The notes beneath the pieces are model-generated. The model searched no databases. It was not told where the DNA came from and saw only the letters and a program-made list of their open reading frames with translations. Positions 22,700 through 34,140 of a stretch of DNA of 51,283 bases are shown here, one piece after another (position 1 is the stretch's first letter; every line of letters begins with the position of its first letter). The position numbers and the translations under genes were made by a program. The DNA comes from Golubevia sp. BC0850 (Eukaryota > Basidiomycota > Exobasidiomycetes > Golubeviales > Golubeviaceae): the NCBI GenBank assembly GCA_012976225.1, contig JAAVVG010000050.1, positions 1 through 51,283 on the forward strand, written 5' to 3'.

Positions 22700-25261
22700 T
22701 CATCTCAAAACCTGACTCTCTTCATCTTCCACCAGTCCAAAGCTCTCGCCTTGTATTGACATCTCACTAACATCGTTCTGCGTCTCCGTCAAACCATCGC
22801 TCCTTGAAGTCCCACCCATCTCTCTTTCAACGCTCATTTCATCCTCGCCTGCTGCGATCTTCTGTCTCGACCCTGAGGATCCGATAGACTTTTGATTGTT
22901 TCGATCTGAACTAGGTTGGACGGAAGGTCTTGAACTCGAAGCAACTTGATTTGAAGAGGTAGAGGGATTGCTCGAAGTAGAAGGGTTGCTTGAAAAGTTA
23001 TGATCGAGGTACATTCCTAGATGCACGCCAACGATTTGAGCAGCCACAGTTTTGTTGATCAAAGTAGTTGTAATTTCATTTCTCTGATGGATTTAGATAG
23101 TGTTCGTTAGATGGGGAGATACGAAAGGAGGAGGTTTGAGAAAAGGTCGGTGAGGAACCGCTTTCTCCTAATCGCAACCCTATTGAGAACTCTTCCTCTT
23201 GTTCTACTTCCAAGAAAGTCGAAACAGCTTCCTTTATCTACGAAAGTAGATACACTCAGCTCGAAAAACTCACCAAAGCAACGCTAACTCCCAAACAAGT
23301 AACACTCCAACAATCCAAGAAATCCTTATCTTTCTTTTCCAACCCTCTTCCCATCAATTGATGATGAACCAATTTCTTAATCGAAGATCTATTCCTCGCT
23401 TCAATAGAATTTGGATCTAAACTTTTTTCTCTAGTGGTGTTCATGTTGATTTCAGGAGGAATCGAATTTCTGTCAGATCCCATTGAATCCTCTCTTTTGA
23501 TTCTCAAGGTTTCGACTGATTTCCCTCTGACAACGCTTTGATTTGTAGGACCAGAAATCTCAGACTTTCTAGGTCTTTTCTCTCCTCTTCTACCTGGAGT
23601 ATGACCACCTCTAACTCTCTTGTTTCCACTTTTGGAAGAGGTAACAGTGAGATTTGTTTTGATAGCTGGTGAAATGGTTTCTTCTGAATTTTCCTCTTTG
23701 ACAGGTGTAAGTTCTATGAGATTTGTTGAACTTGATGATTTTCGAAGAGTTGTCTTTCGTTCGGAAGTAGATGAATTTGAAGTGATTCTGGCAGTTAAGG
23801 AAGGTTGAGGGATTGAAAGATTGAAAGGACTCGAAGATCTGGAAGTTGAAGACTTGTTCTTAAGTAACGAAGAAGTAGAATTGGAAGCCTTTGAAGATGC
23901 TAGACCTTGGAGAAAAAGATTGCCTGTTGAGATTTGGAGACAGGAAGGTTCAGAACATCAGCAACGTCATCCTCAAATGATTCAAATACCAAGAATGTCA
24001 GAATTTCCTTTCTTTACTGCTCAACCCAATCCACTCACCTCTAGGTAAAGGGTCATCAGGTCTAGGACCTAATTTCCCACTTCCTTTCTTCTTCTCAACC
24101 ACTTTCCTTCCAAGAACCAAAGCCAGTTTCTTCCCTCCCATTGGTACCTCACTTTCTTGAAGTCTACCAAAAACTACTGCCTGAATTCCAGCTTTCTCTC
24201 GAAGAGAAGCGTTATGAGAAAAGGAAAGTGAATCTGAAAAGACATCACCTAGGTTCTTTGAGCTGGAAGAAGTGGAGGAATCTAGGGAGATGTGGAAGAT
24301 CGTTGAGGTTCTGAGAGTGGAGGAGGAAGCGAGCTGCGAGATGGAGCAGAGGACAGGGGTGAAGGGGAGGAGGAAGGAAGTGAGTGGGGATAAGTAGATG
24401 GGAGGAGAGGATCGGGACGGGCTATGCTAAGAGGCGGGGTTCTCACCTTTGGATCACTGCAGAAATGTCTTTCAAAGTATGCTAGAGTTGAAGTTGCGGA
24501 TGGATCTATGTACCTTGAGAAAGGAGAGTTGGTACGCCACAAGTCATATAAGAAAGAAGACGAAGTTCAGTCTGCTGATTCACACTTCGCAAGCCATTCT
24601 GGAATTTAACTTGACATTAAAAAAATAGTGATTGCAGTAGATCTCGAGGTGGCGGAAGTCCTCTCTCGAGAGGGAGGTCAGGGTCTGCTCCCTTTGCATC
24701 TACCTCCCTTGGCTCTCCCAATCTGTGTCTCTCCACTTTCTACTGCAGTCAGACCATGTTTGTCCAGCCTGCACGTCCGATCGCCATCTCAACTCACATT
24801 CTGATGGATCCAGTAGATCTGTAGCTAACTTTCCTCCCTCCTTCCAATCCCCCATTCTCTTTGCCTCTCTCCTTCGCCTTTCCTTTCCCACTATCTAATT
24901 CACTCGATCCATCATCCTTAATTATGTTCTGAAGAGCCAAAGGTTTATGCCTGACCATTTCCAAAGCTAGACACATTTCTGCTTCCCCTTCTGCATCCTC
25001 TTCAGCTGGTCCATCAACACTTTCTCCTAGATTTGCTGACTGGTCCTTTCTGAAAGGGTTTGAATTTGAGTTGTGAGTTGGAGAAGAGTGAATGAAAGGA
25101 TGTTGATGAGAGATGAAAGCTATTCCAGATAAAACGGTTGAATCTGGCAACGTAAGGTTACCTCTCCAAAGTAATCGAGGTTTGCATGGCGTCGAAGTTG
25201 AAATTGGTGCTTGAGAGGTTGTTGAAGATCGATGAGGAGTTGAATTCAGAACTGCGTTCAT
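22700..25261 (-). CDS. Possible Sld7/MTBP-like replication initiation factor
   Basis: Five exons close in phase to 619 aa: 25261-24798, 24513-24447, 24333-24039, 23923-23274, 23083-22700. The N-terminal part has RLLWRGNLTLPDSTVL and, across the first intron, SIRMYIDPSATSTLAYFERH. From memory this resembles the Ser-Ala-Thr...Ala-Tyr-Phe stretch in the N-terminal domain of yeast Sld7. A long Ser/Lys-rich linker follows. The last about 200 residues hold IKKLVHHQLMGRGL and, after a phase-0 intron, ALRNEITTTLINKTVAAQIV. This resembles the helical C-terminal domain by which Sld7 binds Sld3. Sld7 is 257 aa in yeast, so this protein would be much longer. The exon structure is firm and the family call is an inference; an unrelated basidiomycete-specific protein is possible. 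Confidence 0.5.
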
Positions 25262-25965
25262 CGCATCTTAGAAAAGTAGTAGGCTTAAAAGAGAAATTAT
25301 GTCGCGATGGCAAACGTAGAGAGAGAAACATCTTCTCTTCCGAATCAACACGACCAAAGTCTTCCTTCTTCTCTTGGAATTGATTTATTGAGGAATCTTT
25401 TGGAAATAATACAAAGAAACGCGTCCAAAAGAATCTGGAAGCTCCGGGTGAGTACAAGGCCAGGGAGTTGGATTCGAGCGCTGTTCTAATACCTTCCTTT
25501 TGAGCTGATCACTCCTTCTTTCCACTTTATTTGCTTTTCAGTACCGAAGAAACACCAGAGATCGCAATCGACTCATCCATTAAGAACCTCTCTTCAACGA
25601 ATTGGATCGAATTGAATCCAAGTCCATCTTTGTGACTTCGTGAGTCTTAGCCGTCGCTCGATTGTTCTCATCCCTTGTCTTCTCTCTTCTACAACAAATC
25701 AGGTTTTTGATATGGCTAGAGAATCTTTCAAGTTTTTGAAAATGTCACTTATCAAAAGTGCATCTACTTTCCTCTTTCACCTCTTCTCTCATTTTCTGTC
25801 GCATCCTCTTCTACTGCTTCGACTTCGATAGCCCATCTGTCGCACTTTCACCAACAACAAAGGGTATAACCTGCCTGAGTCTTGCACTACAGACAGAAGA
25901 AAGACTCTCTACTTCACCATCTTACGCCTGTCTTTCCTTCTCTTCTCCCGATTCAGTCTTCGAAC
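25262..25965. other. No gene seen; upstream region of the SLD7-like gene
   Basis: Short frames only. It lies between the divergent SLD7-like gene (minus) and the F-box remnant (plus), so it may carry promoters for both. Confidence 0.4.
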
Positions 25966-26930
25966 ATGCACCAGCAACTCGCCATCAATGAGAACTCGGA
26001 GAATGAACCAGCCAGCTTCGATTCTCTTCCAGAAGATGTCGTCCCTCAGATCGTTGCGTTTGTTAGATGCTGGACAACGAAGGAGGAAGTGGGATCAGCT
26101 TGGGAAGAGCAAAGGGCCGCTAGAAAAAGGTGAGCCGTTGTCTTCAGAAAACCATTTAGATCATCGATCATTCCTTGGAAGTTTCTGACTCTGAGAATCT
26201 CATACTCTCTCACGTTCCATCAGATCAAGGGATTCCACTCTGTCAGTCCTTGCCATGAGCTCCAAATCTGGTTAAGATCGCTGGCTTCGTCCTCTTCTGC
26301 AAAGCGTTACACTCTCATTTGACCATTTTCACTGCCTCTGTTATCTTCTCAGTAGAGACCTGACTTTCCCGTCCCTCAAGGATCAGTGCTGTACATAGAG
26401 TCGATGTCTCTATCGTTTCTCAGGATCTTCTCAAAGGCATTTCTTCCAAATCTCCCCCAGATATAGATTCATTTACAGAGCGGAATACAAACTAGAGATG
26501 TTCAGAGTGATTTCGACTGCCTTTGCAGTTTAATCAGTCGCTATCACTCAAATCTCATCCACATCCGATTCTGTCCCATCAAAATCCTGCAAATCTCGTT
26601 CTTCCAATCCCAAGCCTCTCCTTCAATTTTTCAAGTCTAAAGCTTCCCTGATTCAGTCTTCAAGATGAGAACACTGCTAAATGGTTCTCAAGCTTCAATT
26701 CCCCATGTTGAACTCTCTTAGAATCAGCGACAAGGTTAGATCGACGTTTCTGAATGACTCACCGAGACTTCCTGAAAGCAGCAGTCCTTCTTTGGATTGG
26801 GAATCTGACTCGGAGGAGTATAGTGAATAGGAAGACAGAGATATGGCTGGAGAGACACAAGATGAAGATGACAGGATGCAAAAAATGGAGGAAGTGGGTG
26901 CGAAGATGAAATCAGATACAGGATTCAGAT
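25966..26930 (+). pseudogene. F-box protein remnant
   Basis: The first exon starts at ATG 25966 and contains SFDSLPEDVVPQIVAFV near residues 17-33, which fits the start of an F-box (Leu-Pro-Glu-Asp/Glu...Ile). It ends with a GTGAGC donor at about 26129. After a plausible CATCAG acceptor (near 26222) the reading RDSTLSVLAMSSKS stops within 20 codons. Another frame continues as WLRSLASSSSAKRYTLI and then stops. Downstream to about 26930 only scattered protein-like pieces remain. F-box proteins link substrates to Skp1-cullin ligases. I read this as a decayed F-box gene, possibly related to the LRR relic at 15265-17037. Confidence 0.4.
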
Positions 26931-27935
26931 GAGGTTAGCCGGTTGTCTTCAAGAATTGGGGTTTATCTGAACTAACTTAGTGTCGTCAGAGTAGGTTATT
27001 GTGAACGTTGGAGGGAGAAGGACTGAAGGAGCTTTGATCCACTTTTGTGCTCTAGCACCAAAATGTCGTGGAGCGATTCTCTTCCCCAGTCTTGTTTACA
27101 TCCCGTCATTTCTCAGCTCAAGTATTATTTTTTCTGTCTGATATGTTTTTCAACATTGCCACTTAATACAATTCTGTGATTGCTGGTAAAGCAAGTTGAA
27201 GGCTGATGTCAACAGCTCACACCACTTCCTTGTTCTTCTTTCGGCAGCACTGTCTATCACGTTTCGGTTTGTGGGAAACGTCGAGTGTGAGACAACAACT
27301 TCAGTCAGCACATAGTGGAAAGTCGACAGATGAAATCTGCTTGGTAGCGTCCGGTTTGGTTACCAATCTGAAGCAAAGGTGGGAGTTAGATTGAAATAAA
27401 GAATTGAGACACCTTTGAGCTATGTTGTATTTGAAATGAGTAAGACCATATTAGGACAATGGCATAAGAGACTGAGGGACGAAAAAGAGAGAAAGCTTGG
27501 AGGTGCCTTGTTTCTCGCGTGGAGGCATTGGGACCGAGCAGAGGAGTGAGAATCTTGCCATGCTGTCGGAAGTAGCCTCGAAAGGAGACTGTGAGGGAAT
27601 GAGAGGGAAGAAAGAGGAGATAGGAGGGGAAGGCTGGTGGGGAGAGGGAAGACAGCTTTACCCAAAGCCAATTGGGTTTCTTTGACTTGAAAGCATGATC
27701 TGAAGAGCCTCAAAGAGTACCAGGGAGATTTAAAAAGCCTATAAAGAGGGAGAGAGGGGCATACAGAGGGTAAAGACAGCAAAAAAAGGGGGAGTCTGCA
27801 CAGAGAGGCACCCTGACCAAAACGAATCCAGCAGGGAAGGCCTGCTGGCACAGAGAGCCAAAAAAATAAAAGGAGGGGAGAGAGCGCGCCCAAGTTCACT
27901 CGATAGGGGTCCCTCCAAACAGGAGGAAAAATATG
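26931..27935. other. No gene seen; purine-rich tract near the tRNA
   Basis: The 27470-27900 section is strongly purine-rich on the plus strand, which produces a 159-codon minus-strand Leu/Ser/Pro frame of no biological appearance. Confidence 0.5.
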
Positions 27936-28041
27936 TTCCCTGCCGGGGAGTCGAACCCCGCTCGCCTGCGAACGAACCGATCTTTCATTGAGAAAGACGC
28001 AGATTGAAAAGCAGATATACTAACCGATGTACTAGCAAGGA
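27936..28041 (-). tRNA. tRNA-Glu (anticodon UUC) with 34-nt intron
   Basis: On the minus strand the acceptor TCCTTGC pairs with GCAGGGA and the discriminator is A. The D arm is GTAC/GTAT with TCGGTTA in the loop. The anticodon stem is TCTGC/GCAGG with loop T-T-TTC-A. The T arm is CGGGG-TTCGACT-CCCCG. The anticodon lies at 28006-28008. The intron (27971-28004) again starts one base 3' of the anticodon. Five T residues follow the gene on its own strand (27927-27931), a Pol III terminator. Confidence 0.93.
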
Positions 28042-28408
28042 TCTTACTTGTTGATGTATGAGCACCCAAACGTTAGAATGTGATCAGTTGAGGTGACCTC
28101 AGGAATGGTTCCCCCCTATCTTTGCGTCGATTTTCCCGTCGAATCTTCTCAAACAGGACTTCTGCTGTGTTCAAAGATCCATGGTGAGCTTATGAGTGGT
28201 CGACAAAAGAAGATCAAGTGGGATTTGGCTTTCAGTTCTCACCCCTTCTCCCACGTTTTGAAACCACTTTCAACATGCCTAGAGGTCTTTTCGAGCGCTC
28301 TCTTGAGTACGGAAAGCCTTTTCACTTACTAGTTCTTTGAATCTGACTCGTTAGTGGCCGTTTTACCATCCTTCATTTTTCGCCTGGTCTGAGATTGCAG
28401 TGGCTACA
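28042..28408. other. Upstream flank of tRNA-Glu, no gene seen
   Basis: Only an unremarkable 79-codon frame is present, without recognisable content. Confidence 0.4.
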
Positions 28409-29003
28409 ATGGTCAGTTTATCAGACTTGAGTCGTCTTCGATTTGAGGGATCCCGCTTTTCGGGTCCTGGTCCTCCTGATCCTTTTCTTTCTACTGAGAA
28501 AACCATCAAGATGAGTATAGAAGCCTCATTGAGTCTGAGGGAAACACGTGCGCTTGCAACTGCTCTGTTCTGTGCGAGAAGGGAAATTGGAATGGAATTC
28601 AGAATCTTGAATCGGGTGACTTAATAACTCGCCAGAATCACCTTCTTTCTGTGATGCAGAAGGAATGTGTCTCTTGTTGACGGAAGTCTGATTTCAATCT
28701 TCCCTTCTGAACACGGTACAGAGCCAGCTCTGGAGCTTTCACCCGTCGTTGGGTGGCAAAAAATCTCGCTCTCTTCGATTGACTCGCTTTTTCTGATTGA
28801 TAAGTCTCATGACTGAGTTGGGAGTTGGGACGTATCGAGGACAAGTCGCGTTTGGAAGTACAGGAAAAACCCAAGGGAGAGAAACGCGTTTGTTGACATT
28901 GAAACAAGAAAAGGATCGAGAAGAACACAATTCGCTTAAACACAATTCGCTTAAACACAATTCGCTTAACGAATTTTTGGCTCTTCTCAGAGAAGAGGCC
29001 TGA
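28409..29003 (+). pseudogene. Decayed gene of unknown family
   Basis: An ATG at 28409 opens a protein-like frame that includes ASLSLRETRALATALFCARR. The text continues in other frames: NLESGDLITRQNHLLSVMQK (about 28604-28663), RNVSLVDGSLISIFPSEHG and FLIDKSHD (about 28663-28806). From 28809 a last frame follows with ELGVGTYRGQVAFGSTGKT, three HNSLK repeats and the end FLALLREEA-stop at 29003. The order is sensible but at least three frame changes or stops separate the pieces, and no normal introns explain them. I recognise no domain. Confidence 0.33.
28924..28968 (+). repeat. Three perfect 15-bp tandem repeats
   Basis: Unit AACACAATTCGCTTA, three exact copies. The unit length is a multiple of three and in the plus frame it encodes a repeated H-N-S-L-K pentapeptide, so expansion would not disturb that frame. 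Confidence 0.92.
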
Positions 29004-29183
29004 ACATCAAACAGCTTGAGCGATGGAAGGAGAGAAAGGGTCCTCTAAGGATAGGGCGAAGAGACCACCTCCAGCTACGGCCATTCTACATCCACAGCCT
29101 GTGTTGGCCTGTGTTGAAGAGTCAAAAAATTGGCCAAAAGGGAGATTTAGCTAGGATTCTGGTCTTAGTTTGATGATAAAGTG

Positions 29184-30287
29184 CTACTTACCACAGGCAC
29201 AGCCTTTCAAACGTAGAACAAGGTCAAGGGTAGAATGCATTTGGATGTTGTCTTGATGTGAAGAAGGACAGGGAGGATAGAGAGTCAGATGTGAATGACC
29301 CATATAAGCTACCTTTACTTTCCGTTGGCTAGATGACTCACAATCAGAAAGAATTTTCTCATTTTGTAACTGCTTCCCAGCGAAGATCATCTGCTATCTG
29401 GGTAGTACTCCTCAACAAGACGAGCTTTCAAATCTCCAACGAGATCACAGAGCTCGAGGTTGGTCTTGGTTTTCCATGGAACAGAACCATTAGCAGCCAC
29501 TCCTTATAGTTGAACTCCGAGCACCTTGTGTTGAAAGCGAAGCCTTTGGTCACTGTCCAAGGCAATGGTGGAGAGAGTATTCTCCTTGGGGAGAAAAACG
29601 TTTCTCCAGATCAATTGACCTTGCTCAACGAATTTGAGCGAATGGTTATATCTCAGAATACTCAACACTGAGAATCAGAGATAAGTTGAAGTATGAGGAA
29701 CGCGCAGGTCAGAGCAAACGGAGCTTGGATTTGAGACAAGAACCTTCAAACATGCTGAAGGACAGCAGACTCACCATCAAGACTTTCATTGAATCAGAGT
29801 AGGAAGCTGAAAATTCGAAGGTCTTGAATAGTTTCTGGGCTCTGTACTCTTTGACAGTGAGAACAATAGAATTTTGCAATCCAAGATCACGCAGTTCGAA
29901 TTGAGCGCCCATCTGAATCTCGAGGCTTTTACAAAAATGTAGCTCTTCATCGTTTCTGGGGAGACAGGGTCCGTCCATCTCATGATTAAAGGAATCGGTG
30001 ACTGTTGGAACACCGGACGAACGAAAGGGGAAGGGCGTTGTTGCGAGTAAGTTCCTCGCCGCATGATTTCTCCATTTGCTGCCTCGAACTATAGAACCGC
30101 GCTGTGACTTGAAGGGTTCTGTGATAAGAGTGAACTCACTATCTTGCATTGTCAAGCCACTGTTTGGAGCGCGAAAGGAGAAGTTCTCGCCTTCGAATCT
30201 GAATCTAAAAATTACCAGAGATTGGTCAACGTTCAACTCATCAGAAGAATCGGAGTCGAGGGACTCATCGAACAACTGTAAAGACAT
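29184..30287 (-). pseudogene. Protein with C-terminal ubiquitin-like domain, probably broken
   Basis: The first exon, ATG 30287 to 29775 (171 codons), starts MSLQLFDESLDSDSSDELN and holds beta-rich sequence including IFRFRFEGENFSFRAPNSG. The second (about 29667-29342) reads IWRNVFLPKENTLSTIALD, then KTNLELCDLVGDLKARLVEE and MIFAGKQLQNEKILSD. A 90-nt intron (29341-29252) precedes YNIQMHSTLDLVLRLKG and a CACGK end at 29184. The last 70 residues match ubiquitin closely ([20 protein letters not shown] and STLHLVLRLRGG in the original). The terminal diglycine is missing. Exon 2 contains an in-frame TAA and a frame change just before MIFAGKQ, and its entry phase does not fit exon 1. A recently inactivated ubiquitin-domain gene is therefore the best reading. 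Confidence 0.6.
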
Positions 30288-31005
30288 TTCTAGAAGAGTT
30301 TAGATGGAGAAAAGGAGAGTAGAGAAAGAGGTAGCAGAGTAGAAAGGTTAGAACAGAGATTGAGACTATTGGAGAGACCTCAGTTGGTAAAAGACGAATG
30401 CGGAAGAGATCGCCTTGTCTGGGCTGTCAAAGAGCAATTGATATGAGTGCTTATAGATCTAAGCCAGATATTCACTGAGAATGGAGGATGGTCAAGATCT
30501 GGAAGTTGGATGGGAGAGGAGGAACGAAGGAGCAAAAGTGGAAAATCTCTTCCCTCCAGCTCGCAGCCTCGCACCTCCCCTCAAATTCGAGCCCTCGCCA
30601 CGTGGAGATCGACTGAATCTTAAGGATCGTTCATATTCAATCAGACTGTTTTGAAAATTCAAAGTTCAACGAGTGACAGCATAGAAAATGACACCGGAAC
30701 ACCTTGCAGTTGAGCATCGCTTGTGTTTAGAAGAAAGCTCTCGAGACCGCTTTGGTCTGCTTTTTGAATAAGAGTTCATTTCCATATCACCTAGAGAAGG
30801 ATATCCAGTTGACTCTCGTACGTTTCAGCCTGTATTGTAACGATTGTAAACGGATAACAGAATGCAAAGAAAATAATTGTTGTACAATGATAAAGACATT
30901 AGATTAGGTTTGATCTTGGTACGAGCCCCGGAATTGAATTTCGAAGAATAGTTCTCTTCAACCCATCAACTCGACAGTTCTCATTGTCCTTCCAGCTATC
31001 ACAGA
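30288..31005. other. Intergenic, no gene seen
   Basis: Lies between the 5' end of the ubiquitin-like relic and the 3' end of the NAB2-like gene. No structure noted beyond AT-rich patches near 30840-30900. Confidence 0.45.
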
Positions 31006-33557
31006 CTAAGAGATTGGAGTTCCACCTGGAAGAATTCTCTCCACTTGACCTCCTTCATCACTATTGAATTTACGCAATCTCTCCGAGATATGAGAGTCCC
31101 CATCCATCGAGACATCCTTTGAATCTTCATTGCTAGTTGTCGGATTGGAATTGAACCTTATAGACTTGTTATTTCCAGCTTGATACTGAGCTTGAGTAGG
31201 AAGGACTCGACCTGGAGGATGAGAATAGTAGCAGTTGGCTGTAGAGAGGTCGAAATCAGAAGAGTGTTAGGAGAGGGGATGGTCGTAGTGATAAGAAGAG
31301 AAAAAGGAGGGAGGGTAGTCAGGAATGAGAATCGAGGTCTTGGAGGAAAGTGAGGCTCGAACACGGAAACTCACGTCGAGTACAACTCGTGCCAAATCTA
31401 CAAGCAGTAGCTTCACTCTTACTAGGATTCCCTAAAGCACTGTTCATTAGATCCTTTGGTTGAGAGTTACCAGACAAAGCCGCTTTGAGAGCTGGACTAG
31501 GACCTTTCTCTCCAGTTTCAGGATCGAAGTGAGCAAAAGGACATCTGCAAAGCAAGACAAGACAAGAAAGGTCAGCATACATCTCCTCCTAGTAATCAAG
31601 GGAATTGAGGTTCTTCTCTACAAATGGCAAACTTACTGCGAATTGGTGCAAGCCTCTTTAAACCGACAAGGAGTGTTCTCACCCATCCCAGCCCCATTTC
31701 CTCCCATGTTGACATTGTTACTGCCAATCTTCTCCTTCAAAAACGCAACAGCGGGACTAACATGACTAAACTTGCAATCTTTGTTGGTGCATTGGGATTG
31801 ATACTTGCAAGCTTCATCGCTCAATACTACAGCACTTCCATTATTATCCGGACCAGCTGATAGGTTTCCGCGTTTCGATGAGATAGCAGCAGGTGAAGGA
31901 TGAGCATATTGACATATTGAAGAAGTGCAGATTAACCCATATCTACATAAAGCTGATTGAGTCGGTTTGGTTGGAACTTCTTTGACCGGTTCTGGTTGCG
32001 ACATCGAGAAATCCATTCCCACGTCATTTTGAGATTGAAAGTTCATACCATTTGAAGGATAAGGGTTGAAATTAGGATTGAATTGACTTGAATTAGAAGG
32101 GAAGTTTGAAACTTGCTGGAAAGGTGTTGAGATGTTGGGATTCGAAAAATTTGGATTGATTCTAGAGAGTAAAGAATCGTTTCCATTTCCGTTCGTTCCA
32201 TTGACTTGCGCACCAAAACCATTCGAGCTCTTATTAGGAACGAGAACCCCAGCTTTTGGATTTGGAACTCCCATTCTACCAAAAAGATTCGAGTTAGGAT
32301 TCGTTGTTGCCGATTTCTGATTCAGTTGATCTCTAATAGCTCTCTTCTCTGCTTCTGCCAGTCCAGCTCTAAGTAATGGATGCCTCATTGAAGAAGGTCC
32401 AGACGGAGGTAAGAGTTCTCTTGGACCAGTCGGAACTTCGTTATCATCAGCTTCGATCTTGATTCCATCTTCTTGATTCCTTTCTTCATTGTAATTCGAG
32501 TCCATCGCACTTTCCTCTAAGCCTGGATCATCCATTGCTAGAGTTCCTCCTCCTGAATTGGTGCTATTGATAGCTTGGGAGAAGAGATCTCGACCTCCTC
32601 TTGAAGCAGCTCCTTTGAGGGAGAAAGAGGATCTGGCGGTGGAACTTGAACTTCGGCCAACTTGATACCTCGACGGGGAATTAGAACGATCTCTGTTACT
32701 TTTGAAAGAAGCTGAAGAGGTCGAAGCTGTTGGAAGTAACTCTCTGGAGGACGGAGATCTCGAACGCCTGAGGAGGAATGAAAAAATCGGAGAGTAGGTC
32801 AGAGTCAAGTTTCGATGCAAAGATTCATTTTGTCTGCGAGTCTTGATGTGATTAAACCTTCCTCATTCAGTCATTCAGCAGTAGTCTATGGCTCCCCACT
32901 GAGAGCCCCGACCTTTGCAACTGCGCCTTCCCAGAGCAGAGCCCTTTCAGACTTACCTCTGGTTCCTGCTGCCCTGCTGCCGCCTTTCATCTCGACTTGA
33001 CCCATTCCTGTCCCTATTAATCTCTTCAAAAGCCTGATTCTTCAAGCCTCTTGACCTGGAAGATTTGCCTCGAGAGGGAGTAGCCTCTTCTTGAACTTGA
33101 TCTTGCTGTTCTGATTCTGCCGAGCTAGAAGTCAAGCTGAACTCTGATGATCGGCAAGTTGTAAATTTTGGATGAATCAGCATCATCACTTCACCTGTCC
33201 TCAGCCAGCTTTCCCATCACTCAGCATCTGTCGTCCGACAATGGATGTCAAAGAAAAGGACCACCTCTGCTTGTAAAACTCACCTATATCCCAGTCGATC
33301 TCTCCCTTCTTGAACAGTTCACCCTTTTCCACCAACCACTTGACGAATTCTGGATCCAACTGGCTACCGACGATCTCTGACAGTTCAGTTAAGATCTGTT
33401 CTGAAGGCTTGTTGTTGGCTAGAAGAACTACGCAGTACTCTGATAAAAGGTCATCTCCTTGCTCTGACCATTTCAATTGAACCAATCTAGATTGAACCAG
33501 AGATTGAAACTGCTTGGTTGTGGAAGAATTGAGGTCAAACTTGAAGGGATTCGCCAT
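31006..33557 (-). CDS. NAB2: Nab2/ZC3H14-like nuclear poly(A)-RNA-binding protein
   Basis: Zinc-finger protein that in yeast and animals binds poly(A) tails, limits their length and aids mRNA export. Five exons close in phase to 664 aa: 33557-33284, 33143-32957, 32767-31637, 31544-31375, 31238-31006. The N-terminal about 90 residues form a helical PWI-like domain of the Nab2 type (LLSEYCVVLLANNKPSEQIL). A Ser/Arg-rich middle and an Asn-rich spacer follow. Four CCCH fingers of C-X5-C-X4-C-X3-H type then follow, near residues 425 (CRYGLICTSSICQYAH), 471 (CKYQSQCTNKDCKFSH), 522 (CRFKEACTNSQCPFAH) and 579 (CRFGTSCTRPNCYYSH). Introns 3 and 4 cut the third and fourth fingers. The gene looks intact. 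Yeast Nab2 has seven fingers, human ZC3H14 five. Confidence 0.82.
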
Positions 33558-33647
33558 TTTGAAAAGATGTAGAGTTAGGACGGTTTGGGTGGAGAGGAAG
33601 GAGTTTCCAGCTTGACTTCTTCTTGAACCAATCGATGTCCCTTTCTT

Positions 33648-34140
33648 CTACTCCCTCTTAGATCTTTTCTTGATAATTCTGTCCCATTCGGGATGAACAT
33701 CAATCCAAACGACCCGCAAATGATTCTTCCATCTGAGCTCTTCCACATCCTACTTCCACCTCCAGCCTTCGAATCTCTTGAGAGGAGCAGGCAGCAGAGG
33801 CAATTGCTCTTGAACCTTCTCCTCTCTCTTGACATCTTCGCTTTGGCATTGAAGTAGGATGACTCGATTCATCATACTGACCTCCCTTTCACCCATTGCC
33901 ACTTCTCGTCTTCTCCTCATCAGCCTTGTCCAAGTCCTCTCCAGGTGGATTACCTTCACGTCGTCCTCTCACGTCGTCCTCCCACCCCACAAGTAGTTGC
34001 ATCTAGCTCAACAGCTGTAGCTCACAACAGCAGCTCATCAGCCCCTCTAATGAGAAGGCACGTAGGAGCGTAAGAGGTCCATTCTTCCCGATTCTTGTTC
34101 TTCATAGCTTCATTCCCTCCAGCTCCGAAAGCATTCTCAC
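33648..34140 (-). pseudogene. Small conserved-looking gene with an in-frame stop
   Basis: Reading the minus strand from ATG 34105 gives MKNKNREEWTSYAPTCLLIR, then a GTGAGC donor at 34025. A later piece reads GNPPGEDLDKADEEKTRSGN. Splicing a 51-nt GTGAAA...AAAG intron (about 33900-33850) leads to EDVKREEKVQEQLPLLPAPL and KRFEGWRWK. The same frame then meets TAG and resumes at once as DVEELRWKNHLRVVWIDVHP through to IIKKRSKRE-stop at 33648. The text after the TAG is as protein-like as the text before it. The join between the first two pieces is not resolved. The family is unknown to me. It lies head-to-tail with the NAB2-like gene, whose start is only about 90 bp away. Confidence 0.35.

Noticed and set aside
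27420-27899. 159-codon minus-strand Leu/Pro/Ser frame
   Set aside because: Product of purine-rich plus-strand DNA next to a tRNA; no recognisable protein text.
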